This document shows, piece after piece, positions 32,734 to 42,143 of a stretch of 64,000 bases of DNA (the stretch's first letter is position 1; every line of letters starts with the position of its first letter). The translations under genes were made by a program, and so were the position numbers. The stretch is from positions 1,302,001 through 1,366,000 of the forward strand of contig CAVQIT010000008.1 of assembly GCA_963712655.1 (NCBI GenBank). The letters are read 5' to 3'. Source of the stretch: Pollutimonas sp963712655. Its GTDB lineage: Bacteria; Pseudomonadota; Gammaproteobacteria; Burkholderiales; Burkholderiaceae_B. Under the pieces are notes generated by a model. It saw only the letters and a list, made by a program, of their open reading frames with translations, did not search any database and was not told the origin of the DNA.

Positions 32734-33951
32734 CTACGCTTGCATGCCTATTCTTTGCTCAAGAAAGGCGTTCGTAAGTTCGAGAGTCCTGTTCACGTCC
32801 GTCAGGTCGTTGTACACATGCATCGAGAATCTGAGCATGCCTCTGCGCGTGGACAGTTTCACTCCATTCGACAGAAGATATTCGTAGAGTCGCTGGAGAC
32901 GCGCAACGGTATTGCTGTCGTTTTCACCCGCGCTATAGTGACCTACCGACACAGTTTGCGCAGTATGCGCGCCGGGTTTGCCGCCGCAAACGGGAAGACC
33001 GAGCTCCATGAATCCGTAAGCCAACTGATGCGCCAATGCGGTCACATGGCTCTCGATCCGTCGAGTTCCGATGGACGCAATGAAATCAAGCGATTCTCCG
33101 ACGGCGCGGACGCCCGCAAAATTGTAGTTGCCAAGATCGAAACGCCGTGCGCCGGAGCGAAGGCTGAACCTGGCCCCCCCAAAGTCGTATTCAAGCGCGC
33201 CTTCATTTCCTAAATCTATCCCGAAGCGAGCAATATAGGTGGGGCTCATTTGCTCGGCGATGGCGCTACGCAAATATAAGAAGCCCATTCCATACAGGCC
33301 CAGCAAGCCTTTTTGAGTGGATACCGCCAGTGCGTCAATATGCATCTGATCCACGTCGGTATGCAAGACACCGACCGATTGAGTGCCGTCTATCAGGAAC
33401 AATACGTTGCGATCGCGGCACGCCCGTCCCAGTTTCTCTACGTCTGTGCGAAATCCGGGAATAAACGACACGCTGGACACGGTTAAAAGGCGCGTTCTCT
33501 TGTCCATGGCATTTATCAATTCGTCTATCGGCATAACGCCATCCTTTGGATGGATCATCCGAACTTCAACGCCCTTGCGCTCCAGGTTTAGCCAAAGATA
33601 TATGTTGTTTGGGTGCTCCAGCTCTGGGCAGAAGACCAAATTATCGCCAGCTTGCCAGTCTATTCCTGTGCAGACTATGTTCAGTCCTTCGGAGGTGTTT
33701 TTTGTGAACGTAACCTCGTCGGAGGCGGCATTGATCAAACTCGCGAACTGGCTGCGCACTTTTTCGGTTTCCTGGAACAAGGCGTCTTTATCGACTCTTC
33801 CGTATACACAGTCGTCAAGATAACTGTCCACCGCGGCCTTGACAGTGGAAGACAGCGGCGCTCTCCCGCCCAGATCGAGATAAGTGCATTCGTCCATTAC
33901 CGGGAATATCTTGCGAATGTTTTCACTTTCGTGTTGTGGCAATGTATTCAT
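32734..33951 (-). CDS. Class V PLP-dependent aminotransferase/desulfurase-fold enzyme
   Basis: A protein of about 405 residues with the class V aminotransferase fold (cysteine desulfurase, isopenicillin-N epimerase and selenocysteine lyase relatives). Visible are YLDLGGRAPLSSTV near the N-terminus, FTKNTSEGLNIVCTGIDW, the Asp of FLIDGTQSVGVL that holds the PLP ring, and the lysine of AVSTQKGLLGLYGMGFLY that forms the Schiff base. The ATG at 33951 (MNTLPQHESE) is preferred over a TTG at 33993; neither has a strong ribosome site. It converges with the LysR gene. No isc/suf partners, so a role in amino-acid racemisation, epimerisation or C-S lysis is more likely than FeS assembly. Confidence 0.88.
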   Translation of the reverse strand: MNTLPQHESENIRKIFPVMDECTYLDLGGRAPLSSTVKAAVDSYLDDCVYGRVDKDALFQETEKVRSQFASLINAASDEVTFTKNTSEGLNIVCTGIDWQAGDNLVFCPELEHPNNIYLWLNLERKGVEVRMIHPKDGVMPIDELINAMDKRTRLLTVSSVSFIPGFRTDVEKLGRACRDRNVLFLIDGTQSVGVLHTDVDQMHIDALAVSTQKGLLGLYGMGFLYLRSAIAEQMSPTYIARFGIDLGNEGALEYDFGGARFSLRSGARRFDLGNYNFAGVRAVGESLDFIASIGTRRIESHVTALAHQLAYGFMELGLPVCGGKPGAHTAQTVSVGHYSAGENDSNTVARLQRLYEYLLSNGVKLSTRRGMLRFSMHVYNDLTDVNRTLELTNAFLEQRIGMQA

Positions 33952-34289
33952 AAGTCGTAATAAATATATGTGAGGGTGTAGTGCCAACCGCAAGGAGCGC
34001 TGGAGAGAGACAACACGGTGATGGTAGTGACAACGCGGCAGCCAGGCAATTGAGAAGCCAGCACGTGGGTATGAGCTAATTGCATACCGGCCGGAAAAAC
34101 CGCCAGCGGATCAGTTGGGCGCTTATCGCCATTGGGCCTCCGGGTTCGGCAGGACGCGCTCTTGCCTGACCGGCTTGCGCTTCAATAAATTAACTATTGC
34201 ATAAAAAAGGAAATCTGTTACGCTTTTGAGCCATTCGGTTAGCGGCCCTGGAGTTATGCCGCGACGCCGCCACTGCACTGGAGAAAAAC

Positions 34290-36467
34290 TTGAACAAGAC
34301 AGTTCCAGCATTACTTGCAGCGGGATTGGCCGCCCTTACTGTTAGCGGGTGCGACAGCAGCAGCGGCGGCGGAGCCTCGCACGACTCTGCCCAGGGGCCG
34401 AACATCCTCTTCGTCATCATGGATGACGTCGGCATCGACCAGATGAAGGTCTTCGGCTATGGCGGCGCGGTAGGACCCGATTTGCCAAATATAGATGCCG
34501 TCGCCCACGCAGGGGTTCGTTTCCGCAATACCTGGTCCATGCCTGAATGCTCTCCAGGCCGCGCGGCCTTCTTTGTGGGGCGCTATCCGCTGCGTACCGG
34601 CATAAACCAGGCAATCGGCCCTAACGACCTGGCCACTTCGCAACTGTCGCCCTACGACGCCACCACCCCCAAGTTGCTGAAGAAGGCCAATTACGAAAGC
34701 GCCATGTTCGGCAAGTTCCACCTTGCAGGGCCCGAGAACAACGAGGCGGAGAACGCCACGCCGGGCAAGCTCGGATGGGATCACTTCTACGGCTGGGTGG
34801 GCGGACTGCCCGGCTCTATCGATACGTCGGCCGGAGGCGCGGCGCCGACCGATACGCATATGTGCGGCTTCGTTCCCGGGAAGCTGGCCATCGGCGGAAC
34901 CGAAACCGGCGCCTGCTACCAGCCCGACAATAGTTGCAAGGTTCTTACCCGCACATTGCCCGAGCAAGACCCGCCCGGCATGCAATGCCTGGACTCGGGC
35001 GGCATCCTGGTGCCCAACGCCACTTGCGGCACTGCGCCGGCCTCGCTCGATTTCAATCGTCTGAATGGCTATTACGTCTCGCCCCTGGTCATCATCGAAA
35101 ACGGCGATGTCCAAGAGGTGCCCCTGAGCGACCCCCGCGCCAGGGGTTATCGTACGCGCATCGAAACCGATGCCGCCATCGATTGGATCAAATCGCGCCG
35201 GTCGGAAAAGGCATGGATGGCCACGGTCAGCTACAGCGCCGCCCACACGCCATGGCAGCAACCTCCGAAGAGCCTGCTTTCAAGACACGTTGGAGCGCTG
35301 GACCAGCTTAGCTGCACCGACAGCAGCCTTGGCGCACGGCTTATCCAGGACCGCATGACGGAAGCCCTGGACAGCGAATTCGGCCGCCTGCTCGTCGAGA
35401 CCGGCATCGCCCGGCGCAACCAGGACGGCAGCCTCAATTATGACCCCAAGGCATCGAACACCGTCATCGTGATCGTGGGCGACAACGGCTCTCTGGCCGC
35501 TGCCGTCAAAGCGCCTTTCGACTTGACGCGGGCCAAGGGCACCGCTTACCAGACAGGGGTATGGGATCCGCTGATCATCGCGGGACCGCAGGTCGTTGAG
35601 CCGGACCGGGAAGTCGAGCACATGGTCAATATGGTCGATTTGTTTCAGTTTTTCGGCGAACTGGCCGGGATCGATGTGCATAAAGAAGTGCCCCGCACTG
35701 TCGATTCGGTGGGTATTTTGCCTTACCTGGCCAATCCGGGCCAAGGCAGTCTGCGAACCATCAACTTCACCATGGGGGGCTTGAACCAGCAGGCCAACGG
35801 CGCCCGTAACGGTCCTTGCGTCATCAGTACGGCCTGCACCGTGATCCCGACATCCAAAAGCGTTTGCGAAGACAACCAGGGGGTATGGTGGGGGGCCGGC
35901 CACACCGACTCCACGGTACTTCCCAACCCCAGCGGCGGCGATGGCTACCTGACTTGCGCTACGGTAAACCAGGCGCGCTACAAGAACGGCGATTCCGTGC
36001 TGAACCTCGTGCCTGAATCATCCGTGGCCGTGCGCAATGACCGCTATAAGCTGGTCCGCAACAGCAGCGAGGACTACGTGCCCGCCTCCGACAGCTTCGC
36101 AACCACGACGGTCGAGGAGTTGTTCGAAATCAATCAGGCCGCACCCAAGCCGCTGCTGGACACGGTAGACCGCAACCTGTTGCCGGCCGCGGGCGCTGAA
36201 ACGCAAGCCGCCTACGACGAGTTGCGCACCAAGCTCGATAGCATCCTGGCCTCCAATCCCGCATGCCCAGGGGATGGCAACATGGATGGCGTGGTCAACG
36301 GCGAAGACCTCGGTAACTGGGCCCGGATTACCCATGCCTGGGGCTTGTCCAGCGTTTATGATTTCGTCACCGGCCAATTCCGGGACGGCAAGACCGACAA
36401 TCGCGACGAAGCGATCATCCAGGCAAATCTGGGCAAGACCTGCGAACGTACTTATGGCGTCTATTAA
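34290..36467 (+). CDS. Lipoprotein sulfatase (alkaline-phosphatase superfamily) with dockerin-like C-terminus
   Basis: A 725-residue type I sulfatase that would hydrolyse a sulfate ester outside the cytoplasm. A lipoprotein signal ends at AALTVSG-Cys21. Metal-site residues appear in ILFVIMDDVGID (about 40-50), and the formylglycine motif is ECSPGR with the modifiable Cys near residue 87 (C-x-P-x-R). Cysteine-rich inserts near 190-260 and 505-530 suggest disulfides. The last 60 residues hold GDGNMDGVVNGEDLGNW and a weaker second DGKTDNRDEAI loop, resembling a dockerin or EF-hand calcium repeat. TTG start at 34290 with GGAG 6 bases before it. The maturation enzyme gene overlaps its end by 14 bp. 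Confidence 0.9.
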   Translation: MNKTVPALLAAGLAALTVSGCDSSSGGGASHDSAQGPNILFVIMDDVGIDQMKVFGYGGAVGPDLPNIDAVAHAGVRFRNTWSMPECSPGRAAFFVGRYPLRTGINQAIGPNDLATSQLSPYDATTPKLLKKANYESAMFGKFHLAGPENNEAENATPGKLGWDHFYGWVGGLPGSIDTSAGGAAPTDTHMCGFVPGKLAIGGTETGACYQPDNSCKVLTRTLPEQDPPGMQCLDSGGILVPNATCGTAPASLDFNRLNGYYVSPLVIIENGDVQEVPLSDPRARGYRTRIETDAAIDWIKSRRSEKAWMATVSYSAAHTPWQQPPKSLLSRHVGALDQLSCTDSSLGARLIQDRMTEALDSEFGRLLVETGIARRNQDGSLNYDPKASNTVIVIVGDNGSLAAAVKAPFDLTRAKGTAYQTGVWDPLIIAGPQVVEPDREVEHMVNMVDLFQFFGELAGIDVHKEVPRTVDSVGILPYLANPGQGSLRTINFTMGGLNQQANGARNGPCVISTACTVIPTSKSVCEDNQGVWWGAGHTDSTVLPNPSGGDGYLTCATVNQARYKNGDSVLNLVPESSVAVRNDRYKLVRNSSEDYVPASDSFATTTVEELFEINQAAPKPLLDTVDRNLLPAAGAETQAAYDELRTKLDSILASNPACPGDGNMDGVVNGEDLGNWARITHAWGLSSVYDFVTGQFRDGKTDNRDEAIIQANLGKTCERTYGVY

Positions 36468-37611
36468 GGCTTCACTTCGCAGATGGCTGTGGGCCGCAGC
36501 GGTTACGCTGGGCGTCCTTGCGACCGCGCTCGCCGCAACGTGGCACAGCCCCTCGTCAACAGCGCCGCCGGAACCCGTCGCCATCATCGGAGACGGCGTC
36601 TCCATGCCCAAAGACATGGCCTGGATTCCTCCCGGCGTTTTTCAAATGGGCAGCGACAGCAAGCTCTCCCAAGCCAACGAGCGGCCGGCCCACGCGGTAA
36701 AGGTTGGGGGCTTCTGGATGGACATCGCCCATGTCACCAACGATGAATTCGCCGAATTCCTGCGGCAAACCGGCTATGTCACGACCGCCGAAAGAAAGCC
36801 CGATTGGGAAACGATCCGCGTGCAACTGCCGCCCGGCATTCCCCGGCCGCCGGACGATGTACTGGTGCCTGGCGCCATGGTGTTCGTGGGCACCAACGGC
36901 CCGGTGGATCTGGCCGATTACTCGCAATGGTGGCGGTATGTGCCCGGCGCCGACTGGCGCCATCCGCAAGGACCCGGCAGTTCCGTTGAAGGCAAGGGCG
37001 ATCATCCGGTCGTGCAGGTCAGCTATGAAGACGTGCTGGCGTACGCCAAATGGCTGGGCAAGCGTTTGCCCACCGAGGCTGAATGGGAGTACGCCGCGCG
37101 TGGCGGCCTGGAGCAGGCCACCTATGTCTGGGGTGATGAACTGATGCCGGACGGCAAGCCGATGGCCAATTACTGGGACAGCAAGCAAGGCGCTTTTCCG
37201 GTGGTCAGCCCCAAAGCCGGCGGGGCCGAGGGCACACTGCCGGCCAGGACCTTTCCGCCGAACGGCTACGGTCTGTATGACATGACCGGCAATGCCTGGC
37301 AATGGGTGTCCGATTGGTATGGGGCCGACTACTTCAGCAAGCAGGCGGCTGCGAAAGGGCCCATCGATTCCCCGCAAGGGCCCGCAAAGGCCTTCGATCC
37401 ATTCGATCCGGGCGTACCCGCCGATGCGCCCAAGCGCGTCATACGCGGCGGTTCGTTTCTATGCAACGAAAGCTATTGCCTGTCGTACCGTCCCAGCGCG
37501 CGGCGCGGCTCGGATCCGTACAGCCCCATGTCGCACGTGGGATTCCGCCTGGTCAGGGATGCGCCCGCGCCGGCGGCTCAAGTGGCATCTCGCGCCGCCG
37601 GCACGCAATAG
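36454..37611 (+). CDS. Formylglycine-generating enzyme (SUMF1/FGE family), membrane-anchored
   Basis: A 385-residue FGE-sulfatase-domain protein that would oxidise the active-site Cys of the adjacent sulfatase to formylglycine. An N-terminal segment LRRWLWAAAVTLGVLATALA (about 8-27) is a signal anchor, putting the catalytic domain in the periplasm. The domain has WIPPGVFQMGSD, GKRLPTEAEWEYAARGG and GYGLYDMTGNAWQWVSDWY, and both copper-binding cysteines in FLCNESYCLSYRPSARRG (about 337 and 342), so it is a true FGE rather than an EgtB/PvdO relative. ATG 36454 overlaps the sulfatase by 14 bp, showing coupled translation. Likely partner of that sulfatase only. Confidence 0.92.
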   Translation: MASIKASLRRWLWAAAVTLGVLATALAATWHSPSSTAPPEPVAIIGDGVSMPKDMAWIPPGVFQMGSDSKLSQANERPAHAVKVGGFWMDIAHVTNDEFAEFLRQTGYVTTAERKPDWETIRVQLPPGIPRPPDDVLVPGAMVFVGTNGPVDLADYSQWWRYVPGADWRHPQGPGSSVEGKGDHPVVQVSYEDVLAYAKWLGKRLPTEAEWEYAARGGLEQATYVWGDELMPDGKPMANYWDSKQGAFPVVSPKAGGAEGTLPARTFPPNGYGLYDMTGNAWQWVSDWYGADYFSKQAAAKGPIDSPQGPAKAFDPFDPGVPADAPKRVIRGGSFLCNESYCLSYRPSARRGSDPYSPMSHVGFRLVRDAPAPAAQVASRAAGTQ

Positions 37612-37739
37612 GGATTTTGCTTTTTTCGGGATTTCGCTTTTTTCTGTTTTGGATTGGCCCGAAGTATTCAATCTATTCCTTCTCGTATATGTGTCCACCT
37701 GAGTAAATGGACTCGTATGCTCTTACTTGCAACACTACA

Positions 37740-39164
37740 CTAATGCTTGGCCAGCGCCGCTCCCAGGCGCCGAACCGATGCCATAGCCTCTTCGGCCGTT
37801 GCGAAGTTCGCGAACCCCATTAACAGGCCGCCCTGCGATGACTTGCGCAGCCGCCAGTTACTCAGTGCCTGGACGGCGAGCCCCCTGGCCTGAGCGGCGG
37901 CAGCCAAGGTTTTGTCGCTCTGACGGGCGTTCAGGTTGGCCAGGACATGGATGCCGCCTGCCTGTGGCTGGACATGCAGGCGCCCACCCATCGTCTGCGT
38001 CAGCGCATCGACCAGATAGCCGCGACGTGCCGCATATAGGGTTCGCATCTTGCGCAGGTGGCGGGCAAAGTGGCCTTGCTCCATGAAATCGGCCACCATG
38101 GATTGAGGCAAGATAGAGCCAGGGCCGGGCAGGTGATTCACTGTGTCGCTGAACTTGCCGACTTGAGACGCGGGCACAACCAGATAGGCTAGCCGTAAAC
38201 CGGGGAACAGCACCTTGCTAAAGGTGCCGGTATAGAGCACTCGCCCATCACGATCCAGGCTTTTCAACGCCGGCAAGGGCCGGCCGTGGTAGCGGAACTC
38301 GCTGTCGTAGTCGTCCTCGATAATCCATACTTGGCGGCGGTTCGCCCACTCCAGCAGTTCCAGCCGCCGTGGCAACGACAGGGCCACGCCCGTCGGACTT
38401 TGGTGCGTGGGGGTAAGCACAACGAAACGCGCATGAGCGGCGCGTCGCTGGCCGATACTCACGTTCACACCTTCCTCATCGACGGGTACCGGCTCCAAGC
38501 GCATTCCTGCGCGCTCCAGGAACTGCCGGGCGAGAATGTACCCCGGATCCTCGTACCAGCCAAGGTCTCCAGCCTGCAGCAGCGTGCGGCGCACCAGTTC
38601 CAGCGCCCCCCGATAACCTGCCGTAATGAATACCTGTTCGTGCGAACAGGCGATGCCGCGCGAGATGCCCAGATAGGTGGCAATGGCGCGGCGCAGAGGA
38701 TCGTATCCCGCTGGATCGGGAGAGGTCATAGCCACCATCTCCAGAGTGCGCAGGTTGCGCCCGGCCAGGCGTGCCCAGGTCTTGCGCGGAAACGCATCCA
38801 ACGCCGGCAAACCGAGCTGGAACGGCAGGGCTTCACCGGCCCCGGCTTGCGGGCGAGGTGATGTGTGGGCAGGAGGCGCGGACACCTTGGTACGACCTGG
38901 TTCAGCCAGGCTTTCCAGCCGGGGAGACACGACGGTTCCCGCCGCGCCACGCGCCACGAAATAGCCTTCGCTTACCAACATCTGATAGGCCGTTTCGATC
39001 GTGCCGCGCGCCAGACTCAGCTCACTGGCCAGGCTGCGCACGGACGGCACGCGATCTCCGGGACGGAGCTTGCCGGCTGCAATCGCCTCCCGGTAGCGCC
39101 GATACAACTGCAGGTAGATCGGCGCATCTTGCTCTCGGCTGGGTCTCAGGTGCTGCAAGTCCAT
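37740..39164 (-). CDS. MocR/PdxR-type transcriptional regulator (GntR HTH fused to aminotransferase domain)
   Basis: A chimeric regulator of about 474 residues. The N-terminal GntR winged helix occupies about 10-80 (LRPGDRVPSVRSLASELSLA, then GTIETAYQMLVSEGYFVARG); the rest is a class I aminotransferase-like domain with the PLP lysine in LYTGTFSKVLFPGLRLAYLV. MocR proteins sense PLP or amino-acid-derived ligands. It is divergent from the GNAT gene at 39256 with about 90 bases between, so it probably controls the GNAT/AhpD/azoreductase group. ATG 39164 is used instead of the TTG two codons upstream. Confidence 0.92.
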   Translation of the reverse strand: MDLQHLRPSREQDAPIYLQLYRRYREAIAAGKLRPGDRVPSVRSLASELSLARGTIETAYQMLVSEGYFVARGAAGTVVSPRLESLAEPGRTKVSAPPAHTSPRPQAGAGEALPFQLGLPALDAFPRKTWARLAGRNLRTLEMVAMTSPDPAGYDPLRRAIATYLGISRGIACSHEQVFITAGYRGALELVRRTLLQAGDLGWYEDPGYILARQFLERAGMRLEPVPVDEEGVNVSIGQRRAAHARFVVLTPTHQSPTGVALSLPRRLELLEWANRRQVWIIEDDYDSEFRYHGRPLPALKSLDRDGRVLYTGTFSKVLFPGLRLAYLVVPASQVGKFSDTVNHLPGPGSILPQSMVADFMEQGHFARHLRKMRTLYAARRGYLVDALTQTMGGRLHVQPQAGGIHVLANLNARQSDKTLAAAAQARGLAVQALSNWRLRKSSQGGLLMGFANFATAEEAMASVRRLGAALAKH

Positions 39165-39255
39165 AAACAATGTCCCATTAATTTATTCAATTCTTGCACC
39201 TATGCCCTGGGCCATTATTCTCCTACAGTATCGACTGTACGACAAGGAAATCCAC

Positions 39256-39687
39256 ATGAACACTTTTCAATTGAGTCCTATCGACAGCGATCAGGACTAC
39301 CAGGCCTGCTTCAACGTCATGCGCGAATTGCGCCCCCATCTGACCGATGCCGCCATGTTCACCGCGCAAGCACGTCGTCAGGCCGCGCAGGGATATCGCC
39401 TGCTGGCCGCATGGCAGAACGAACAGGTCAAGGGCTTGGCGGGCTATCGCATTCAGGAGAATCTATTGTATGGACGTTTCCTCTATGTCGATGATCTGGT
39501 GGCAGCCGGCGACGCTCGCCGCCACGGTCTGGGCGGCAAGCTGATCGAGGCATTGCGCCAAGAAGCGCAGAGGCAAGGCTGCGCGCACTTCGTTCTGGAT
39601 ACCGCCCTGGGAAACGCTCTGGGGCAACGTTTCTATTTTCGCCAAGGCCTGTTGGCCAAGGGGATGCATTTCAGCCAGCCGCTATAG
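39256..39687 (+). CDS. GNAT-family N-acetyltransferase
   Basis: A 143-residue acetyltransferase of the GNAT fold. The acetyl-CoA pyrophosphate loop is the ARRHGLGGKLIEALRQEA segment (about 89-106, RxxGxG/A), preceded by FLYVDDLVAAGD, and the C-terminus has LGQRFYFRQGL, the usual Tyr region. ATG 39256 is preceded by AAGGAAA; an upstream in-frame start at 39202 is unsupported. First of three genes reading away from the MocR regulator. Substrate cannot be assigned. Confidence 0.9.
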   Translation: MNTFQLSPIDSDQDYQACFNVMRELRPHLTDAAMFTAQARRQAAQGYRLLAAWQNEQVKGLAGYRIQENLLYGRFLYVDDLVAAGDARRHGLGGKLIEALRQEAQRQGCAHFVLDTALGNALGQRFYFRQGLLAKGMHFSQPL

Positions 39688-39746
39688 ACTGTGCCGGCAT
39701 GAATGTGGCCGCGTTTTTACCCTAATTTTCTTACAGGAAACCTTTC

Positions 39747-40178
39747 ATGAGTACCCTTCGTTTGTCCTACTGGACCCTCTCTCCCGAAGCCTACCAGGGG
39801 TTCGCCGCCACCAAGAAAGCTCTGGAAAAGAGCAGTCTTGGCAAGCAATTGATCGAGCTGGTCTGGCTGCGAATGTCGCAGATCAATGGCTGCGCTTTTT
39901 GTCTGGAAATGCATGCGAAAGCGCTGCGCGCCGGCGGCATGCCGGATGCCAAGCTGGACAGTCTGGCAGGATGGCGCGCGGGCGCGCATTTCACCGAGCG
40001 TGAGCGTGCCGCACTGGCCTGGACAGAAGCGCTGACGCATGTAGACCAAACCCACGCGCCTGATGAGGATTTCGAGCCGCTCAAGGCGCATTTCAGCGAT
40101 GTCGAAATCTCCGATCTGTGCTTCGCCATTGCCTTGATGAGCGCATTCAATCGTTTGGCGATCGGAATGCGGCAATAA
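39747..40178 (+). CDS. AhpD-like carboxymuconolactone decarboxylase family protein
   Basis: A 143-residue AhpD/CMD-fold protein, probably a peroxidase. It has the redox motif NGCAFCLEMHAKALR (CxxC with downstream His, about 48-62) typical of the AhpD-type alkylhydroperoxidases rather than true decarboxylases. An AGGAAA ribosome site lies before ATG 39747. It sits between a GNAT gene and an FMN azoreductase gene, a small set that looks like an electrophile/oxidant stress response under the MocR regulator. Confidence 0.92.
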   Translation: MSTLRLSYWTLSPEAYQGFAATKKALEKSSLGKQLIELVWLRMSQINGCAFCLEMHAKALRAGGMPDAKLDSLAGWRAGAHFTERERAALAWTEALTHVDQTHAPDEDFEPLKAHFSDVEISDLCFAIALMSAFNRLAIGMRQ

Positions 40179-40193
40179 GGAATGGTGCGCTCT

Positions 40194-40814
40194 ATGAACA
40201 TCCTACATATTGATTGCAGTCCCAGGCCGGAATCGCATAGCCGCGAACTCTCGGCCGCTATCGTCGCCCGGCTTTTCGCCATTGTTCCTGATGCGGGTGT
40301 CACGCGTCGTGACCTGGGCCGGGATCCCATACCGCATGCCGAGTCCGGGTATGCTGCCGCCCTGTCTTCGCCCGGGGCGTTGGCTGCCGGACAAGCGAAT
40401 GGGGCAGTGCGCCTGTCGGAGCAATTGATTCAAGAAGTGGAGGCCGCCGATGTTCTTGTCGTCGGCACGCCGATGAACAATTTCACTGTTCCTTCTGTTT
40501 TTAAAGCCTGGATCGATCAAATCCTTCGGATGGGCCGTACGATTGGGTTATCGCCCACGGGGGAGAAGCTTGGCCTGCTACGTGACCGGCCCGTGTATAT
40601 CGGCATCGCCTCAGGAGGAGTTTTCACAGGCGATCACGCGAAGCAGCCAGATTTCCTCACCCCTTACTTGAGGGCCGCGTTTGGGTGCGTGGGATTGAAT
40701 TCGCTGCAATTCTTTCCTCTGCAGGCAACGGCATTCCTCGTCCAAGACCAGTTGGCAGCGGATCGGGAAACTTTGCTCGCATTAATGGATACGACGAAAA
40801 TCGGCACGGCGTGA
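40194..40814 (+). CDS. azoR: FMN-dependent NADH-azoreductase/quinone reductase
   Basis: A flavodoxin-fold reductase of about 206 residues that uses NADH and FMN to reduce quinones and azo compounds by two electrons. The FMN phosphate loop SPRPESHSRELS (about 8-19) and the VVGTPMNNFTVPSVFKAWID segment (about 86-105) are typical of AzoR. ATG 40194 gives MNILHIDCSPR, the usual N-terminus; an in-frame ATG at 40182 sits right on the AAGGA ribosome site and is less likely. Four bases or so after the AhpD-like gene, so co-transcribed. Confidence 0.9.
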   Translation: MNILHIDCSPRPESHSRELSAAIVARLFAIVPDAGVTRRDLGRDPIPHAESGYAAALSSPGALAAGQANGAVRLSEQLIQEVEAADVLVVGTPMNNFTVPSVFKAWIDQILRMGRTIGLSPTGEKLGLLRDRPVYIGIASGGVFTGDHAKQPDFLTPYLRAAFGCVGLNSLQFFPLQATAFLVQDQLAADRETLLALMDTTKIGTA

Positions 40815-40968
40815 TTGATGGGGCTGACCCCGACGCAGCGGTTAGTGCTGCAAACCGGGGTCCTTCTGCACCGGCAGGGGTTTTGGTAGTAACGATGGCT
40901 GATTTGTACTCCAGTTGTGCTTCAATAGCCTCTGGAAAAGCTTCGCGAACCCAAGGACAAGAAACAAG

Positions 40969-42075
40969 GTGGTAAGTAAATATCAAACGCCAAAGGCGAT
41001 TGCATCTGTACAGAACCAGGCTAAAGACGGCATCGACCCCCTTGCGCCAGGAGAGCTGCCTCGCCAAAGTAATGCGGAGCCTTTCACGATACGCACTATC
41101 GTCAAGCTGGATCATCGTTCGATGGTCTGGGCTTACGAAGGCGCAGCTACCGAAGTTGAAGCGATGGGGCCGTTTGGGGCCTTGTTGTGCGCAGTATGCG
41201 CAGCCGTCAGCTTTTGGGTAAGTTACGCATTTATCTTCATACTCGACGATAGCGATGCATCTTTTCTTATAAGGATTGTATGGTCCATTGTGATGCTTGC
41301 CGTGTCGATAGGGACGGTTGTATTTATTATTTACCTTCTCAAGATTAGCCTGTTCAGCCGCTATGGGGATCTGCATTTCAATCGCAAGACCGGAAGGATA
41401 TATTCTGTCGAAAACAATACAACTCTACAGATGGACTGGCGATATGTCCGCCCTGCGGCACGCCTGGGCTTTGGTCCCGTCCAATTGGGCGCGCCACCGT
41501 TGATGAGTCTTATGCTGATCGAATATTTTCCCGACAGCCCACAAGAATGGAAGGCGCGCATGACGGTGGCTGGCCCTTTGCCGAACCGTAATAGCTGCCA
41601 ACAGGTTTGGGAAATGATCCGCCGATATATGGAGGAGCCGCCAGAAAGTCTGCCGGAGCTTGAGGTCGTGCCCGGCGGGCGCAACTGGATCAGCGCCCTG
41701 CTGGAATTCGGTCCCTTGACCGGGTTCCTGACCACGGTGCCCGAGATGATGGTAAAGCTACGGACACGCAACTGGCGCCCGCCCATCAATCTATTGAATA
41801 TCCTTTGGTGGACCGTTGCATGGCCTTTCCCCCTGTCGACAACGCTCTATGCGCGATATCGCCCCAAAGCCAGGCTTCCCGATGAATGGACAAAAGAGGA
41901 AGAACCCCTTCCGGGCGAGCAAAACCCTTACCGCATTTGCACACAAGATCCCAATGAGACGGCGGGACGCCGGAAAGCCGCGCGCATCATCGGCGTGACC
42001 TGTGGCATTTGCATCATCATCGGTATCGCCCTGACAGGGGCAGGGCTTTGCTTCGTATGGCTTGCATTTCAGTAA
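40969..42075 (+). CDS. Membrane protein, probably DUF6708 family
   Basis: A protein of about 368 residues with two adjacent hydrophobic helices near 65-85 (LLCAVCAAVSFWVSYAFIFI) and 95-120, a soluble middle with LHFNRKTGRIYSVENN and MDWRYVRPAARLGFG, another hydrophobic segment (ILWWTVAWPFPLSTTLY) and a C-terminal helix pair. The layout and the LHFNRKTGRIY..WxxxxP sequence fit what I recall of DUF6708 proteins, often found near type VI secretion toxin genes in Burkholderiales. GTG 40969 preceded by AAGGA is the likely start; TTG 40915 is possible. No VgrG or effector gene is adjacent. Function unknown; immunity is one possibility. Confidence 0.72.
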   Translation: MVSKYQTPKAIASVQNQAKDGIDPLAPGELPRQSNAEPFTIRTIVKLDHRSMVWAYEGAATEVEAMGPFGALLCAVCAAVSFWVSYAFIFILDDSDASFLIRIVWSIVMLAVSIGTVVFIIYLLKISLFSRYGDLHFNRKTGRIYSVENNTTLQMDWRYVRPAARLGFGPVQLGAPPLMSLMLIEYFPDSPQEWKARMTVAGPLPNRNSCQQVWEMIRRYMEEPPESLPELEVVPGGRNWISALLEFGPLTGFLTTVPEMMVKLRTRNWRPPINLLNILWWTVAWPFPLSTTLYARYRPKARLPDEWTKEEEPLPGEQNPYRICTQDPNETAGRRKAARIIGVTCGICIIIGIALTGAGLCFVWLAFQ

Positions 42076-42143
42076 TTTCAGTCATCAGCAACGCACTGTG
42101 TGCGCACTAACTTTTTTTTGCATGGTTTTCAGGAGTGTTTTCG

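Noticed and set aside
32734..33951. iscS/sufS cysteine desulfurase assignment
   Set aside because: The protein has the fold and PLP lysine but no isc or suf neighbours and the active-site Cys loop of IscS is not evident.
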